Shown here piece by piece: positions 1 through 8,254 of a DNA stretch of 38,506 nucleotides. Location of the stretch: NCBI GenBank assembly GCA_002437245.1, contig DJOQ01000039.1:1-38506 (forward strand), written 5' to 3'. The position numbers and the translations under genes were made by a program. Origin of the DNA: Ruminococcaceae bacterium UBA6434 (GTDB taxonomy: Bacteria; Bacillota; Clostridia; Oscillospirales; Acutalibacteraceae). The stretch's first letter is position 1. Every line of letters starts with the position of its first letter. The notes beneath the pieces were generated by a model, which worked only from the letters and a program-made list of their open reading frames with translations, had not been told where the DNA came from and searched no databases.

Positions 1-123
1 TCCTTATGAACGCTCAGCCTTTACTTTGCGGTTTTTTACTTATCCTCGCTCAAGCCTCGGAGCTTCATTTTTCGGCGACAATATTTTATCATAACCCGAT
101 AAAAATCGGCTTACTTCATTATT

Positions 124-552
124 TTAAACGGCTGCAAGAGCCGCACCGAGCGCCTTGCACTCTGCAATTGCGTCATCGGAGGGAGCGTCGTTGCATATAA
201 CAGACTCGGTCACAAGTACGGCGCCGTCGGCTGTGCACGTCTCCTCCCAGTTTCTCATCCATTCGCCGTCGCCCCAACCGTAGGAGCCGAAGAGCGCAAT
301 TTTTTTGCCGCCGAGATCGCCCTCACACGAATTGAACATAGGTTCAAATTCGCTGTCCTCAAGCTGTTCGCTGCCCATAGACGGACACCCGAAAGCCACC
401 GCGTCAAAGGAATAAAGCATTGACGCATCAAACTCGGAAGCCGTAAAAAGCTCAGCCTCCGCGCCGCTTTCGCGAACGCCGTCAGCCACAGCCGAAGCCA
501 TTGCCTCGGTGTTTCCCGTTCCGCTCCAATATACCACTGCCACTTTACTCAT
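124..552 (-). CDS. Short-chain flavodoxin
   Basis: A 142-residue flavodoxin, the usual size for the short-chain class. The N-terminus carries the FMN phosphate loop (YWSGTGNTEAMA, about residues 8-19) after a first beta strand. The FGCPSMGSEQLED segment (from about residue 54) and the GSYGWGDGEWM segment (from about residue 88) are the usual loops flanking the isoalloxazine ring. It should act as a soluble one-electron carrier replacing ferredoxin when iron is short. The ATG at 552 follows an AAAGGA ribosome site. It lies 19 bp downstream of the DUF3793 gene on the same strand, so the two are probably cotranscribed from the region with TTAGC palindromes at 1184-1341. PFOR and the flavodiiron protein in this window are possible partners, which is inference. 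Confidence 0.93.
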   Translation of the reverse strand: MSKVAVVYWSGTGNTEAMASAVADGVRESGAEAELFTASEFDASMLYSFDAVAFGCPSMGSEQLEDSEFEPMFNSCEGDLGGKKIALFGSYGWGDGEWMRNWEETCTADGAVLVTESVICNDAPSDDAIAECKALGAALAAV

Positions 553-571
553 TTTGTCATATCCTTTCAGA

Positions 572-1132
572 TTATTTATGATGACTGCTCACAACAAGGC
601 GTTCAAATGAATTATGCTTTTTGTAAGCGTCTTTATACACTCTTGTGCATTTTTTATAAAGCTTAAATTTTTTCTGTGCCTCCGCTTCATCGCCGTACAC
701 TTTCCACGTGCCGACGCACTTTGAGTTTTTGGCGCCGTACTTTATAAAACCGATGACATCCTCCGACGGGTAGCCCAAAAACAGCCCTATTTCGTGCGGA
801 AAATCCTCTTCGCACCTGACGCGCCTTATAAGCTCCGCCACACATCTTTCGGTACAGCCCACGGGGTAAGACCTTTCGGAAAGCAGTGCGGCTGCGGTTT
901 TGTCGGCAAGGTCTTTTTCGAGCCTGTCGGGTCTGTACAGATATATCAGCGCTCTCGTTTTTGTAATTTTAACCGGCATAATGCGCAGCCCTCGCGGGAC
1001 AAGACGCCGATTCAGTTCGCGTACGGTACGAAGCAAATCATTTTTATTGTCAACCTTGCAGGAAAACAGATTTCCGGTTTTAAGACCGGCAAGGCATGGC
1101 GAACACCAGTTTATAACCGTCTCTTCGGACAA
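572..1132 (-). CDS. DUF3793 family protein
   Basis: A 186-residue protein resembling the DUF3793 family of anaerobic Firmicutes, recognised by the opening (SEETVINWCSPCLAGLKTGNLF) and the C-terminal GLFLGYPSEDVIGFI and KYGAKNSKCVGTWKVYGD segments. Its function is unknown. It has no signal peptide or membrane segment. The start is a TTG at 1132 behind a GGGGAG site; no better in-frame start exists. It is the first gene of a two-gene unit with flavodoxin. Two copies of the palindrome also found at the feo promoter sit directly upstream, so I infer iron-responsive expression and perhaps a redox or haem/iron-related role. Confidence is good for the family and low for any function. Confidence 0.8.
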   Translation of the reverse strand: MSEETVINWCSPCLAGLKTGNLFSCKVDNKNDLLRTVRELNRRLVPRGLRIMPVKITKTRALIYLYRPDRLEKDLADKTAAALLSERSYPVGCTERCVAELIRRVRCEEDFPHEIGLFLGYPSEDVIGFIKYGAKNSKCVGTWKVYGDEAEAQKKFKLYKKCTRVYKDAYKKHNSFERLVVSSHHK

Positions 1133-1183
1133 AATCGGTCACTCCCCTCTTATATCAAAAAGCCGCACCGAAGCTCGGCACTT

Positions 1184-1201
1184 GGTTAGCATATGCTAAC
1201 C
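1184..1201 (-). promoter_or_regulatory. Putative metal-regulator operator (palindrome)
   Basis: A perfect 18-bp palindrome, GGTTAGCATATGCTAACC, about 52 bp before the DUF3793 start. It has the same TTAGC-N4-GCTAA core as four sites around the feo genes at 19.5-20.3 kb. The likely binder is the DtxR-like protein at 16341-16742, by inference from shared site and gene context. Confidence 0.75.
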
Positions 1202-1215
1202 GATGAGGCTTTTTA

Positions 1216-1239
1216 AAATCCGCTTTTTGCGGCGGATTT
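1216..1239. other. Hairpin between the two operators
   Basis: An 8-bp inverted repeat (AAATCCGC / GCGGATTT) between the two TTAGC palindromes. On the minus strand it is followed by TTTTAAAAA, so it could be a weak terminator or leader structure before the DUF3793 gene. The function is uncertain. Confidence 0.35.
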
Positions 1240-1321
1240 ATGTATGTGTTTTGTCAAATGCAGTAAGCCCCGTATACCGTATATTAACACTCTTATAGAA
1301 TATTCTTTATATTCTCCGGAG

Positions 1322-1341
1322 CGGTTAGCGTGCGCTAACCG
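1322..1341 (-). promoter_or_regulatory. Putative metal-regulator operator (second copy)
   Basis: CGGTTAGC-GTGC-GCTAACCG, with perfect 8-bp arms, 190 bp before the DUF3793 start. It lies downstream of the flavodiiron gene's terminator, so it belongs to the DUF3793-flavodoxin unit. It shares its core with the sites at 1184, 19539, 20142, 20167 and 20249. Confidence 0.72.
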
Positions 1342-1349
1342 TGTGGTGT

Positions 1350-1381
1350 AAAAACTTCCTGCCCGACTGCCCGAGCAGGTT
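1350..1381 (-). terminator. Terminator of the flavodiiron gene
   Basis: On the minus strand a CCTGC/GCAGG stem is followed by AAGTTTTT, about 50 bp after the stop codon of the flavodiiron gene. It separates that gene from the DUF3793 operon. Confidence 0.6.
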
Positions 1382-1433
1382 GTTTACATATGAATTATAT
1401 CAGATTGCCGAACGGTATGTCAAGTACATTTTA

Positions 1434-2639
1434 TCAGCCTTGTATTTCTGCTGCAATTTCCTGCGCCAAAGCCGAGAGGGCTGCCGCATTGCCGTCATTA
1501 ACCGCTGATTTTATCGTAGTGGTATTCTCGCAGATTTTGCAGTTTTTAAGCGTTTCTACGGCCTCGCGCATTTTTTTGCCCGCGGTGGGCGCCCATGTTC
1601 CGTTATCAACTATCGCAAATGTCTTGTTTGAAACATTAAGGCGTTTCATATCGGAAATATAATCATCCATCTTGGGGTAAATTTCAAGATTGTATGTAGT
1701 CGACATCAATACTATATGACTGCAACGGAAGGTCTCGGAAATGAGATATGACACGTCGGTTAAAGAAACGTCGTACATTGCGATATCTTTAACTCCGAGC
1801 TTTGACAATTCGTTTGCAAGACAATATGCGGCATTTTCCGTATTTCCGTAGACGGACGCATAAGCTATCATAACGGAATTACCCTCTGCCTCATACTTGC
1901 TCCAAAGGTCATATTTATTTATGATATAAACAAGATTTGAGCGCCAGATGGGTCCGTGCAGCGGACATATCACCTGAACATCGAGCGTTAAAGCTTTTTT
2001 GAGAAGCGACTGCACCTGCATACCGTATTTGCCGCAAATATTTGTATAATATCTGCGATAATCCGGGAGCCACTCGCGGTCTATATCGTATTCGTCGTTG
2101 AATATGTTGCCGTTCAGCGCGCCGAACGTACCGAATGCGTCCGCGCTGAAAAGAACTTTTTCAAAGCTGTCATATGTCACCATAACCTCGGGCCAATGAA
2201 CCATAGGCGCCATATAGAATGATAACTCGTGTTTGCCGAGAGACACGGTATCGCCCTCTTTTACGACCTTTTTTTCGTTTTTCAGTTCATCGCCGAAGAA
2301 CTGTGCCATCATATCCACGGCTTTTTTGGTTGCGACTATAACTGCTTCGGGGTAAAGGTCGGCAATGAGCTTTAAGCTGCCTATGTGGTCGGGCTCCATA
2401 TGATTGACAACTATATAATCAAGCTTTTTCCCGTTAAGGGCAGCTTTGACATTCTCCGTAAATGCGCGGCTGACGTTGTAATCGGCAGTATCTAAAAGAG
2501 CCGTTTTCTCATCATTTATCACATATGAATTGTATGAAACACCGCGCGGTATCGGGAAGATATTTTCAAAAAGCGATAGTCTTCTGTCGCTCGCGCCGAC
2601 ATATGTAATGTCGTTTGTAATCTGTCTTATAACCTGCAT
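1434..2639 (-). CDS. Flavodiiron protein (O2/NO reductase, FprA type)
   Basis: A 401-residue class A flavodiiron protein. The N-terminal metallo-beta-lactamase domain carries the diiron ligands: the HMEPDH motif near residue 79, MVHWPEVM, SADAFGTFG and CPLHGPIW. The C-terminal flavodoxin domain starts with MIAYASVYGNTENAAY near residue 252. The enzyme reduces O2 to water and/or NO to N2O in anaerobes, taking electrons from rubredoxin or a similar carrier. I chose the ATG at 2639 because it follows AGGAGAACAG; an ORF extension 12 codons upstream lacks a ribosome site. No rubredoxin domain or gene is attached. It lies upstream of, and is terminated before, the flavodoxin operon. Confidence 0.95.
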   Translation of the reverse strand: MQVIRQITNDITYVGASDRRLSLFENIFPIPRGVSYNSYVINDEKTALLDTADYNVSRAFTENVKAALNGKKLDYIVVNHMEPDHIGSLKLIADLYPEAVIVATKKAVDMMAQFFGDELKNEKKVVKEGDTVSLGKHELSFYMAPMVHWPEVMVTYDSFEKVLFSADAFGTFGALNGNIFNDEYDIDREWLPDYRRYYTNICGKYGMQVQSLLKKALTLDVQVICPLHGPIWRSNLVYIINKYDLWSKYEAEGNSVMIAYASVYGNTENAAYCLANELSKLGVKDIAMYDVSLTDVSYLISETFRCSHIVLMSTTYNLEIYPKMDDYISDMKRLNVSNKTFAIVDNGTWAPTAGKKMREAVETLKNCKICENTTTIKSAVNDGNAAALSALAQEIAAEIQG

Positions 2640-2749
2640 AATCTGTTCTCCTGTATATAAATATAAATTTAACAAATCTTTACGTCAAATAGTATAACAT
2701 AAAATAAACTCCAAATAAATATATAAAGACATAAATTTAGAGTTTTATA

Positions 2750-2778
2750 TTGACTTTTTTCGTTTTGTTTGCTAAAAT
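2750..2778 (+). promoter_or_regulatory. Promoter of tRNA-Gly
   Basis: TTGACT (2750-2755), a 17-bp spacer, then TAAAAT (2773-2778). The predicted start is a few bases before the tRNA at 2793. Confidence 0.75.
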
Positions 2779-2792
2779 ACTGAATGTTGTTT

Positions 2793-2867
2793 GCGGGTGT
2801 AGTTCAATGGTTAGAATTCCAGCCTTCCAAGCTGGCTGTGTGGGTTCGATTCCCATCACCCGCTCCA
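2793..2867 (+). tRNA. tRNA-Gly (anticodon TCC)
   Basis: The acceptor arms GCGGGTG and CACCCGC pair perfectly, followed by discriminator T and an encoded CCA. The anticodon stem CCAGC/GCTGG encloses CTTCCAA, giving anticodon TCC. The T-arm reads GTGGGTTCGATTCCCAT. There is no intron. I saw no duplicated 3' end nearby that would mark an integrated element. Confidence 0.97.
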
Positions 2868-2870
2868 AAG

Positions 2871-2907
2871 ACCGACAGGTTTTAAAGAAACTTGTCGGTT
2901 TTATTTT
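2871..2907 (+). terminator. Terminator of tRNA-Gly
   Basis: An ACCGACA ... TGTCGGT stem followed by TTTTATTTTTT, starting four bases after the tRNA CCA. Confidence 0.85.
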
Positions 2908-3006
2908 TTGCCGAAAACGTTGATACAAGTAAGAAAACACCGCGATTTAAAGCACTCTCAAAAACAGATGTTTTAGGCTGTTCAAAAGAAAAAATGCAAG
3001 TCAAAT

Positions 3007-3046
3007 GCAAGTCAAAATTTTCGTTGCACCGAAGGTTTTGACTTGC
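3007..3046. repeat. Long perfect inverted repeat, no gene
   Basis: GCAAGTCAAAA at 3007-3017 and its exact complement at 3036-3046, with further pairing inside (TTTCG/CCGAA). ATGCAAGTCAA is also repeated directly at 2995-3005 and 3006-3016. There is no good T-run, so I do not call it a terminator. Nothing coding is seen in 2908-3519. Confidence 0.6.
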
Positions 3047-3173
3047 TCTCTTTAAATTCCGTTTTTAGTGCGAATTTCGTATGATAACATGTCATGGGTT
3101 GCCGTCAAGGCAACTCGGAGGGATTTCTTGAGGGTTTATATGGAATTTAAACAGAAAGCAAATTACTTTTTAA

Positions 3174-3432
3174 TCCCTCAGTCCGCTCGTAAACTCGCGT
3201 CCAGCTCCCTTTACAAGGGAGCCTTTTAATTCCCCCAGTCACCTACGGTGACAGCTCCTGACCGGAGAGAGTCCCCTTTGTCACTTCGTGACATTTCCCC
3301 ACACCGTGGGGAATCACCCTTTACAAGGGAGCCTTAAAATCCCTCAGTCACCTGCGGTGACAGCTCCCTTTACAAGGAAGCCTGAATAATCCTTAAGTCA
3401 CTTACGGTGCCAGCCACATTTTCAAGTGAGCC
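3174..3432. repeat. Array of four diverged gut-Clostridia intergenic repeats
   Basis: Four head-to-tail copies of one module: CCTCAGTCACC-n-GGTGACAGCTCC, then CTTTACAAGGGAGCC. Approximate units are 3174-3223, 3231-3333, 3341-3382 and 3391-3432. Unit 1 has a degenerate dyad; unit 2 holds an extra block with its own GTCACTTCGTGAC and CCCCACACCGTGGGG dyads; unit 4 is the most decayed. Each unit can fold through the GTCACC/GGTGAC dyad and the AGCTCCCTT/AAGGGAGCC arms. Similar short repeats are common between genes in gut Firmicutes. No transposase is present. Confidence 0.75.
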
Positions 3433-3519
3433 TGATATGCTCGGCAGCTACTGATTTGATTACCGGCTTTACCGATTCAAATACGATGGGCTTTGGATTT
3501 TGCTTTTAACCGTTTAAAA

Positions 3520-4071
3520 TTACTTTATCTTTAAAGTCTCATACATATAGAGAAATTCTTTTTCGGTCTCGTATATATTTTTTGAGTTATCCTTTACATC
3601 TATATGTATTTCTGGTGTAAAGTCAAACAGCCTGTCACCGTTATAACAGAGAAATTCGTGATACAGCAAGCTGTCGTCTACGGATTTCACCTTTTCTTTT
3701 TCGTCATCGTCAATATCAAGCGTCGCATATTTTGAAAAAATTACCTTTTGCAGCTTTTTTTCATATTCGGAAAAAAGCGGAAAGTGTATTTTCAGAGGTC
3801 TTGTCATATCTCCGATATAGCTTTCGGCGCTGTCGTGCAAAAGGCAAAAAAGCGCGACTCTTTTTGAATATCCGCGTGCCGTTGCCTCAAGCGCACAGTT
3901 TATGGAATGTCTTGCCACCGAATAAAATTCGGTGAAATGACCGTTTGCCCTTGTCATCATAGAAAGAGCGTGCGCTATGTCGCGTATGTCTATATCGTTT
4001 TCGCACGGATTTGTCGGGTCAAAGCGTATTTTATTTACGGTTGAAATTTCGTTTTTTCTTGTATTTGCCAC
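3520..4071 (-). CDS. HD-domain phosphohydrolase (YfbR-like)
   Basis: A soluble protein of 183 residues resembling the YfbR/HD-domain nucleotide phosphohydrolases. The metal-binding pattern is visible: EFYSVARHSINCA supplies the first His, LFCLLHDSAESYIGDMTRPLK supplies the HD pair, and VKSVDDSLLYHEF supplies the later Asp. Related enzymes dephosphorylate nucleoside monophosphates; the substrate here is unknown. I prefer the GTG at 4071, which follows a GGAAG site with a 7-base gap, over a TTG 16 codons upstream without a ribosome site. The gene stands alone between the repeat array and the clpC terminator. Confidence 0.75.
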   Translation of the reverse strand: MANTRKNEISTVNKIRFDPTNPCENDIDIRDIAHALSMMTRANGHFTEFYSVARHSINCALEATARGYSKRVALFCLLHDSAESYIGDMTRPLKIHFPLFSEYEKKLQKVIFSKYATLDIDDDEKEKVKSVDDSLLYHEFLCYNGDRLFDFTPEIHIDVKDNSKNIYETEKEFLYMYETLKIK

Positions 4072-4176
4072 AATACCACTTCCGAAGTATATTTTACACT
4101 TTTGCCGCTCCGAGTGCAATACCGATTTACATACAAACGGGCTGCGATTCTTTTACAACTATATAAAAATACAGAA

Positions 4177-4212
4177 AACGGTCCGTAAAGCCATATGACT
4201 TTACGGACCGTT
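4177..4212 (-). terminator. Terminator of the ctsR-clpC operon
   Basis: A long perfect stem (ACGGTCCGTAAAG with its complement, 8-base loop) directly after the clpC stop codon. Reading along the minus strand it is followed by a T-rich stretch (TTTTCTGTATTTTTA). Confidence 0.85.
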
Positions 4213-4216
4213 ATGC

Positions 4217-6676
4217 TTATTCGGTTACGGTTTTTTCCTCGGCCTTGTCAAAGACAAATTCGTCATCTTTGACATTGCAGATATACTTGCCGCCCTTTTT
4301 CACGTTGCCCTTGAGCATTTCTTCGGACAAAGCGTCCTCAATTCTGCTCTGGATAGCACGTTTCAGAGGTCTTGCTCCGTATACATCATCGAAGCCTGCG
4401 TCGGCAATCTTGCTGACAGCTTCATCCGAGAAAGTAACCTCGATACCCATATCCTCAACGCGTTTCTGGAGAACGGCGAGAAGTCTCGAAGCGATTTCTT
4501 TGATGTTGTCCTTGGTAAGGCGCTGGAATACTATGATGTCGTCTACTCTGTTAAGGAATTCGGGACGGAAGGTGTTGCGAAGCTCACCCATTACGGCGTC
4601 CTTGATTTCTTTTTCGTTCTGCTCAAGCTCTTTTGTGCCTGCGGCAAAGCCGAATGCCTTTTGCTTCTGCGAAATGAGCTTAGCGCCGACATTTGAGGTC
4701 ATTATGATAATGCAGTTCTTGAAGTCAACGCGTCTGCCCTGACCGTCAGTCAGAACACCGTCATCGAGTATCTGCAAAAGCATATTGAACACGTCGGGGT
4801 GTGCCTTTTCAATCTCATCGAAAAGTACAACGGAGTACGGTTTTCTTCTTACCTTTTCGGTAAGCTGACCGCCCTCGTCATAACCTACATATCCGGGGGG
4901 CGAACCTATAAGACGAGACACCGTGTGCTTCTCCATGTACTCGGACATATCAAGTCTTATCATAGCGTTTTCGTCGCCGAACATAGCGGCGGCAAGAGCC
5001 TTGCAAAGCTCTGTTTTGCCGACGCCCGTGGGGCCTAAGAAGATGAACGAGCCTATGGGCTTTTTCGGGTCTTTAAGTCCGACTCTGCCGCGGCGGATAG
5101 CTCTTGAAACAGCCTCGACCGCTTCATCCTGACCGACTATGCGGCGATGAAGTTCATCCTCCATATGGAGAAGTCTGTCGCTCTCTTCGGTAGAAAGCTG
5201 AGTTACGGGAACTCCGGTCCAAGAGGATACTATATCGGCAATGTCGGCGGGAGTTACCTCGTCATGGCTCTTACCTGCCATATCGTGCCAATTTTCCTTC
5301 TTATCCTTTATCTCTTTGTCGAGCTTGCGCTCCTCGTCACGAAGAGTTGCGGCACGCTCAAATTCCTGGGCATTTACAGCCGAGAGTTTTTCTGCCTCAA
5401 CGCTCTTTTTCTTTTCTTCAAGCTCTTTAAGGTCCGACGGAGCCGTGTAGGAACGAAGTCTTACCTTTGAAGCCGCTTCATCGATAAGGTCTATTGCCTT
5501 ATCGGGCAAATATCTGTCGCCTATATATCTCGTTGAGAGTTTAACGGCGGACTCGATAGCCTCATCGGTTATCTTTACCTTGTGATGAGCTTCATACTTA
5601 TCTTTAATGCCCTTGAGGATTTCAATGGCCTCCTCCTGCGAGGGTTCATCAACCATTACAGGCTGGAAACGACGCTCCAAAGCGGCATCTTTTTCAATGT
5701 GCTTACGGTATTCCTCAATAGTGGTTGCACCGATTATCTGAAGTTCGCCGCGTGCAAGGGAGGGCTTTAAGATGTTGGCTGCGTCAGCCGCACCCTCGGC
5801 ACTGCCTGCACCTATAAGAGTGTGAACCTCATCTATGAAGAGGATAACGTCCTTGGCGTTTTTAACCTCGTCGATAACTTTCTTGATTCTTTCCTCGAAA
5901 TCGCCGCGGTATTTTGTACCTGCGACCATACCGGTAAGGTCAAGAGAATATATCTTTTTGTCCTTCAGAAGTTCGGGAACCTCACCCGAAACAATTTTAA
6001 GAGCAAGACCCTCGGCGATTGCCGTTTTACCTACGCCGGGCTCGCCTATAAGGCAAGGATTGTTTTTGGTACGTCTTGAGAGTATCTGAATAACTCTCTC
6101 TATTTCTTTCTGACGGCCGATTACGGGGTCAATCTTACCGTCCTTTGCGAGCTTTGTAAGATCTCTGCCGAACTGCGAGAGCATGCTCTCGTTTTCCTTG
6201 CCGCCGTCCTTATTGTCGGTGCCGGCGTTTGCCGTACCGCCCATAAGAGCTTTTGACACATCATTTACAATATCCTGCATGGAGACTCCGGCACGGCTTA
6301 AAAGAAGCGTTGCGCTGCATGAACCCTCACGCGCTATTGCGAGCAATACGTGCTCTGTGCCGACGAGCTGCTGACCCATCTGCCTTGCGAATGCGACAGA
6401 GGTTTCGAGAATATTTTTGCTTCTCGGTGTAAAGTCATCGGGCTGAAGCTCGGTGGGTACACCTACGCCTATGCTTCTCTTGAGCTCGTCTTCTATGTCG
6501 GCATAGGTTATATTATGGGACGCGAGCACGGCGCCTGCAACTGTGGACGTATCAGAGAGAAGTCCGAGCAGGATGTGCTCACTGCCGATATAAGTATGTC
6601 CCAAATTCTCGGCTGCTTTTACCGCCGCATTTAAGGATTTGTTTGCTTTTTCCGTGAAACCGGTGAATTTGAACAT
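4217..6676 (-). CDS. clpC: ATP-dependent Clp protease ATP-binding subunit ClpC
   Basis: An 819-residue Hsp100 unfoldase of the ClpC type. In order: two N-terminal Clp_N repeats (to about residue 145), a first AAA+ module with GEPGVGKT (about 211-218) and ILFIDEVHT, a middle coiled region with a UVR motif (NAQEFERAATLRDEERKL), a second AAA+ module with GPTGVGKT (near 547) and VVLFDEIEKAHPDVF, and a ClpB-D2 small domain at the C-terminus. It unfolds substrates, including arginine-phosphorylated ones marked by McsB, for ClpP. The ATG at 6676 is preferred over one six codons upstream because AAAGGA lies 9 bases before it. It is the last gene of the operon, 67 bp after mcsB, before a strong terminator. 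Confidence 0.97.
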   Translation of the reverse strand: MFKFTGFTEKANKSLNAAVKAAENLGHTYIGSEHILLGLLSDTSTVAGAVLASHNITYADIEDELKRSIGVGVPTELQPDDFTPRSKNILETSVAFARQMGQQLVGTEHVLLAIAREGSCSATLLLSRAGVSMQDIVNDVSKALMGGTANAGTDNKDGGKENESMLSQFGRDLTKLAKDGKIDPVIGRQKEIERVIQILSRRTKNNPCLIGEPGVGKTAIAEGLALKIVSGEVPELLKDKKIYSLDLTGMVAGTKYRGDFEERIKKVIDEVKNAKDVILFIDEVHTLIGAGSAEGAADAANILKPSLARGELQIIGATTIEEYRKHIEKDAALERRFQPVMVDEPSQEEAIEILKGIKDKYEAHHKVKITDEAIESAVKLSTRYIGDRYLPDKAIDLIDEAASKVRLRSYTAPSDLKELEEKKKSVEAEKLSAVNAQEFERAATLRDEERKLDKEIKDKKENWHDMAGKSHDEVTPADIADIVSSWTGVPVTQLSTEESDRLLHMEDELHRRIVGQDEAVEAVSRAIRRGRVGLKDPKKPIGSFIFLGPTGVGKTELCKALAAAMFGDENAMIRLDMSEYMEKHTVSRLIGSPPGYVGYDEGGQLTEKVRRKPYSVVLFDEIEKAHPDVFNMLLQILDDGVLTDGQGRRVDFKNCIIIMTSNVGAKLISQKQKAFGFAAGTKELEQNEKEIKDAVMGELRNTFRPEFLNRVDDIIVFQRLTKDNIKEIASRLLAVLQKRVEDMGIEVTFSDEAVSKIADAGFDDVYGARPLKRAIQSRIEDALSEEMLKGNVKKGGKYICNVKDDEFVFDKAEEKTVTE

Positions 6677-6743
6677 AACTGTCATTCCTTTCAAAATTGA
6701 TTGATAAATTAACGCCGCAAGGCGAAAATTTAAAGTTTAAAAT

Positions 6744-7742
6744 TTAAAGTCTTTGCCTTACCTGCTTTGCGCGTTCAATGTCGCGCTCGCGGCTTTCGAG
6801 ATTTTTGCCCGCCGCCGCGTTTATGGTTGCAGGCTGCATCGAAATCATAAGCTCATCAACAGTCTCGGGCTTAATACCTATAAGACCCGCAACCGCTCCG
6901 AGACGAACCTTTGATACGAGAGTCATAAATTCCTTAACGGGGAGAATCCTCGCCGATTTCAGAATTCCGTAGGCTCTGAATATCTCGTCCTCGGTTTCGA
7001 TGTTTTTAACCATTTCCGCTCTCGCCGTTCTCTCCTGCGCCGCAAGCTGCAGCGTTACCGTTTTGAGATTTTCAATGGCGGCTTTTTCGGAGATACCGAG
7101 AGTTACCTGATTACTGAGGCAGTATATATCGCCCATGGGAACGCTCCCCTCGCCGTAAGAGCCGCACACGGTAAGACCGAGTTTGGACACGGTGGACGAA
7201 ATGGAGCTCATCTGACCGCACGCCGTAAGCGCCGGGAGATGAAGAAGCACCGAAGCGCGCATACCCGTACCGAGATTTGTGGGACACTGAGTAAGATAAC
7301 CGAGACGATCGTCAAACGCGAAAACAAATTTCTCGTTCAGTTCATCGTCTATTCTGTCTGCCTCGGCATAAGCCGTTTCGAGCGAAAGACCGGGTTTCAT
7401 AACCTGTATTTTAATATGGTCCTCTTCGCAAAGCATTATGCTTATGCCCTCGCTGTCGGATAAAAGCAGTGCTCTGCCGTCGTAAGATGACGCAAATTCG
7501 GGGCTTATCAGATGCTTTTCGGCAAGCGATACTATCTGCGGCTTGGTCAGAGTTTTCATCTCGATATATTCGAGATTTTCTCTGCCGCATATGGCGTCGC
7601 CTATTTTTTTATTCAGAGCCGTTCTCGATTTTGTATCAAGCTTGCAGGGAAAAGGATAATCCTCAATATTCCTCGCAAGTCTTATGCGTGTGCTTATAAC
7701 GATGTCGTTTTGTTCGCCTGCGCCTATATACCACTTACTCAT
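6744..7742 (-). CDS. mcsB: Protein-arginine kinase McsB
   Basis: A 332-residue member of the ATP:guanido phosphotransferase family. Visible hallmarks are ISTRIRLARNIEDYPFPCKL near residue 15 (phosphate-binding arginines), the Asp-rich FAFDDRLGYLTQCPTNLGTGMRASVLLHLP segment, and RTARAEMVKN near residue 237. McsB phosphorylates arginines on damaged proteins and on CtsR, marking them for ClpCP. The start codon overlaps the mcsA stop by four bases (ATGA), so the two are translationally coupled. The length is slightly below the usual 350 or so, with no key segment obviously missing. Confidence 0.95.
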   Translation of the reverse strand: MSKWYIGAGEQNDIVISTRIRLARNIEDYPFPCKLDTKSRTALNKKIGDAICGRENLEYIEMKTLTKPQIVSLAEKHLISPEFASSYDGRALLLSDSEGISIMLCEEDHIKIQVMKPGLSLETAYAEADRIDDELNEKFVFAFDDRLGYLTQCPTNLGTGMRASVLLHLPALTACGQMSSISSTVSKLGLTVCGSYGEGSVPMGDIYCLSNQVTLGISEKAAIENLKTVTLQLAAQERTARAEMVKNIETEDEIFRAYGILKSARILPVKEFMTLVSKVRLGAVAGLIGIKPETVDELMISMQPATINAAAGKNLESRERDIERAKQVRQRL

Positions 7743-8242
7743 TTTTGATTATCCTCGCTTTCAAGCTTTTTAATCTCGTCGCGAAGGCGTGCCGCCTCTT
7801 CGTAATTCTGAGCCTCTACCGCCTGCTTGAGATTTTCTTTAAGCTCTTCGGTTTTGCTGAGTTTCTTTATTTCCGGAGAAGTATTTGCCTTTTTGCCCTC
7901 GTGATGGGTTCTGCCGTGGATACGTTCAAATGAGGGAAGAAGCTTATCGTAAAATGTACTGTAACAATCGCCGCAGCCCATTCTGCCGCTTCTTACAATG
8001 TCGTTAAACGTGTTGCCGCACTTTTCACAGCGGACTATACCGTTGCTCAAAGCACCCACCGTTGCCTCGTTAAAGAACGAGCCGAGCATATCAGAGAAGT
8101 TGAATCCGAAATCCGGAAATACATTGTCATACCCGAGAGCACGTGCACAGTCCGAACAAAGGTGCGCTTCCGTAGCCTCACCGTTTACAATTCTTTTAAT
8201 ATGTGTAGTTGCCTCATATTTACCACAGTTTTGACACAACAT
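7739..8242 (-). CDS. mcsA: McsA, activator of the McsB arginine kinase
   Basis: A 167-residue zinc-binding protein with paired CxxC motifs: CQNCGKYEATTH plus CSDCARALG at the N-terminus, then CEKCGNTFNDI plus CGDC near residues 75-95. The C-terminal UVR motif (EAQNYEEAARLRDEIKKLE) matches the ClpC/UvrB interaction element. McsA activates McsB. I place the start at the ATG at 8242 because AAGGAG lies just before it; a GTG three codons earlier overlaps that ribosome site. It follows ctsR after 12 bp and overlaps mcsB. Confidence 0.94.
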   Translation of the reverse strand: MLCQNCGKYEATTHIKRIVNGEATEAHLCSDCARALGYDNVFPDFGFNFSDMLGSFFNEATVGALSNGIVRCEKCGNTFNDIVRSGRMGCGDCYSTFYDKLLPSFERIHGRTHHEGKKANTSPEIKKLSKTEELKENLKQAVEAQNYEEAARLRDEIKKLESEDNQK

Positions 8243-8254
8243 ATAAATCACTCC

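Noticed and set aside
2737..2940. An open frame of 67 codons on the minus strand across the tRNA-Gly
   Set aside because: It is the antisense of the tRNA and its terminator; it has no ribosome site and its peptide is the familiar tRNA-shadow type.
2793..3519. Integrated element at tRNA-Gly
   Set aside because: No integrase, no repeated tRNA 3' end and no cargo genes are present; the region holds only short repeats.
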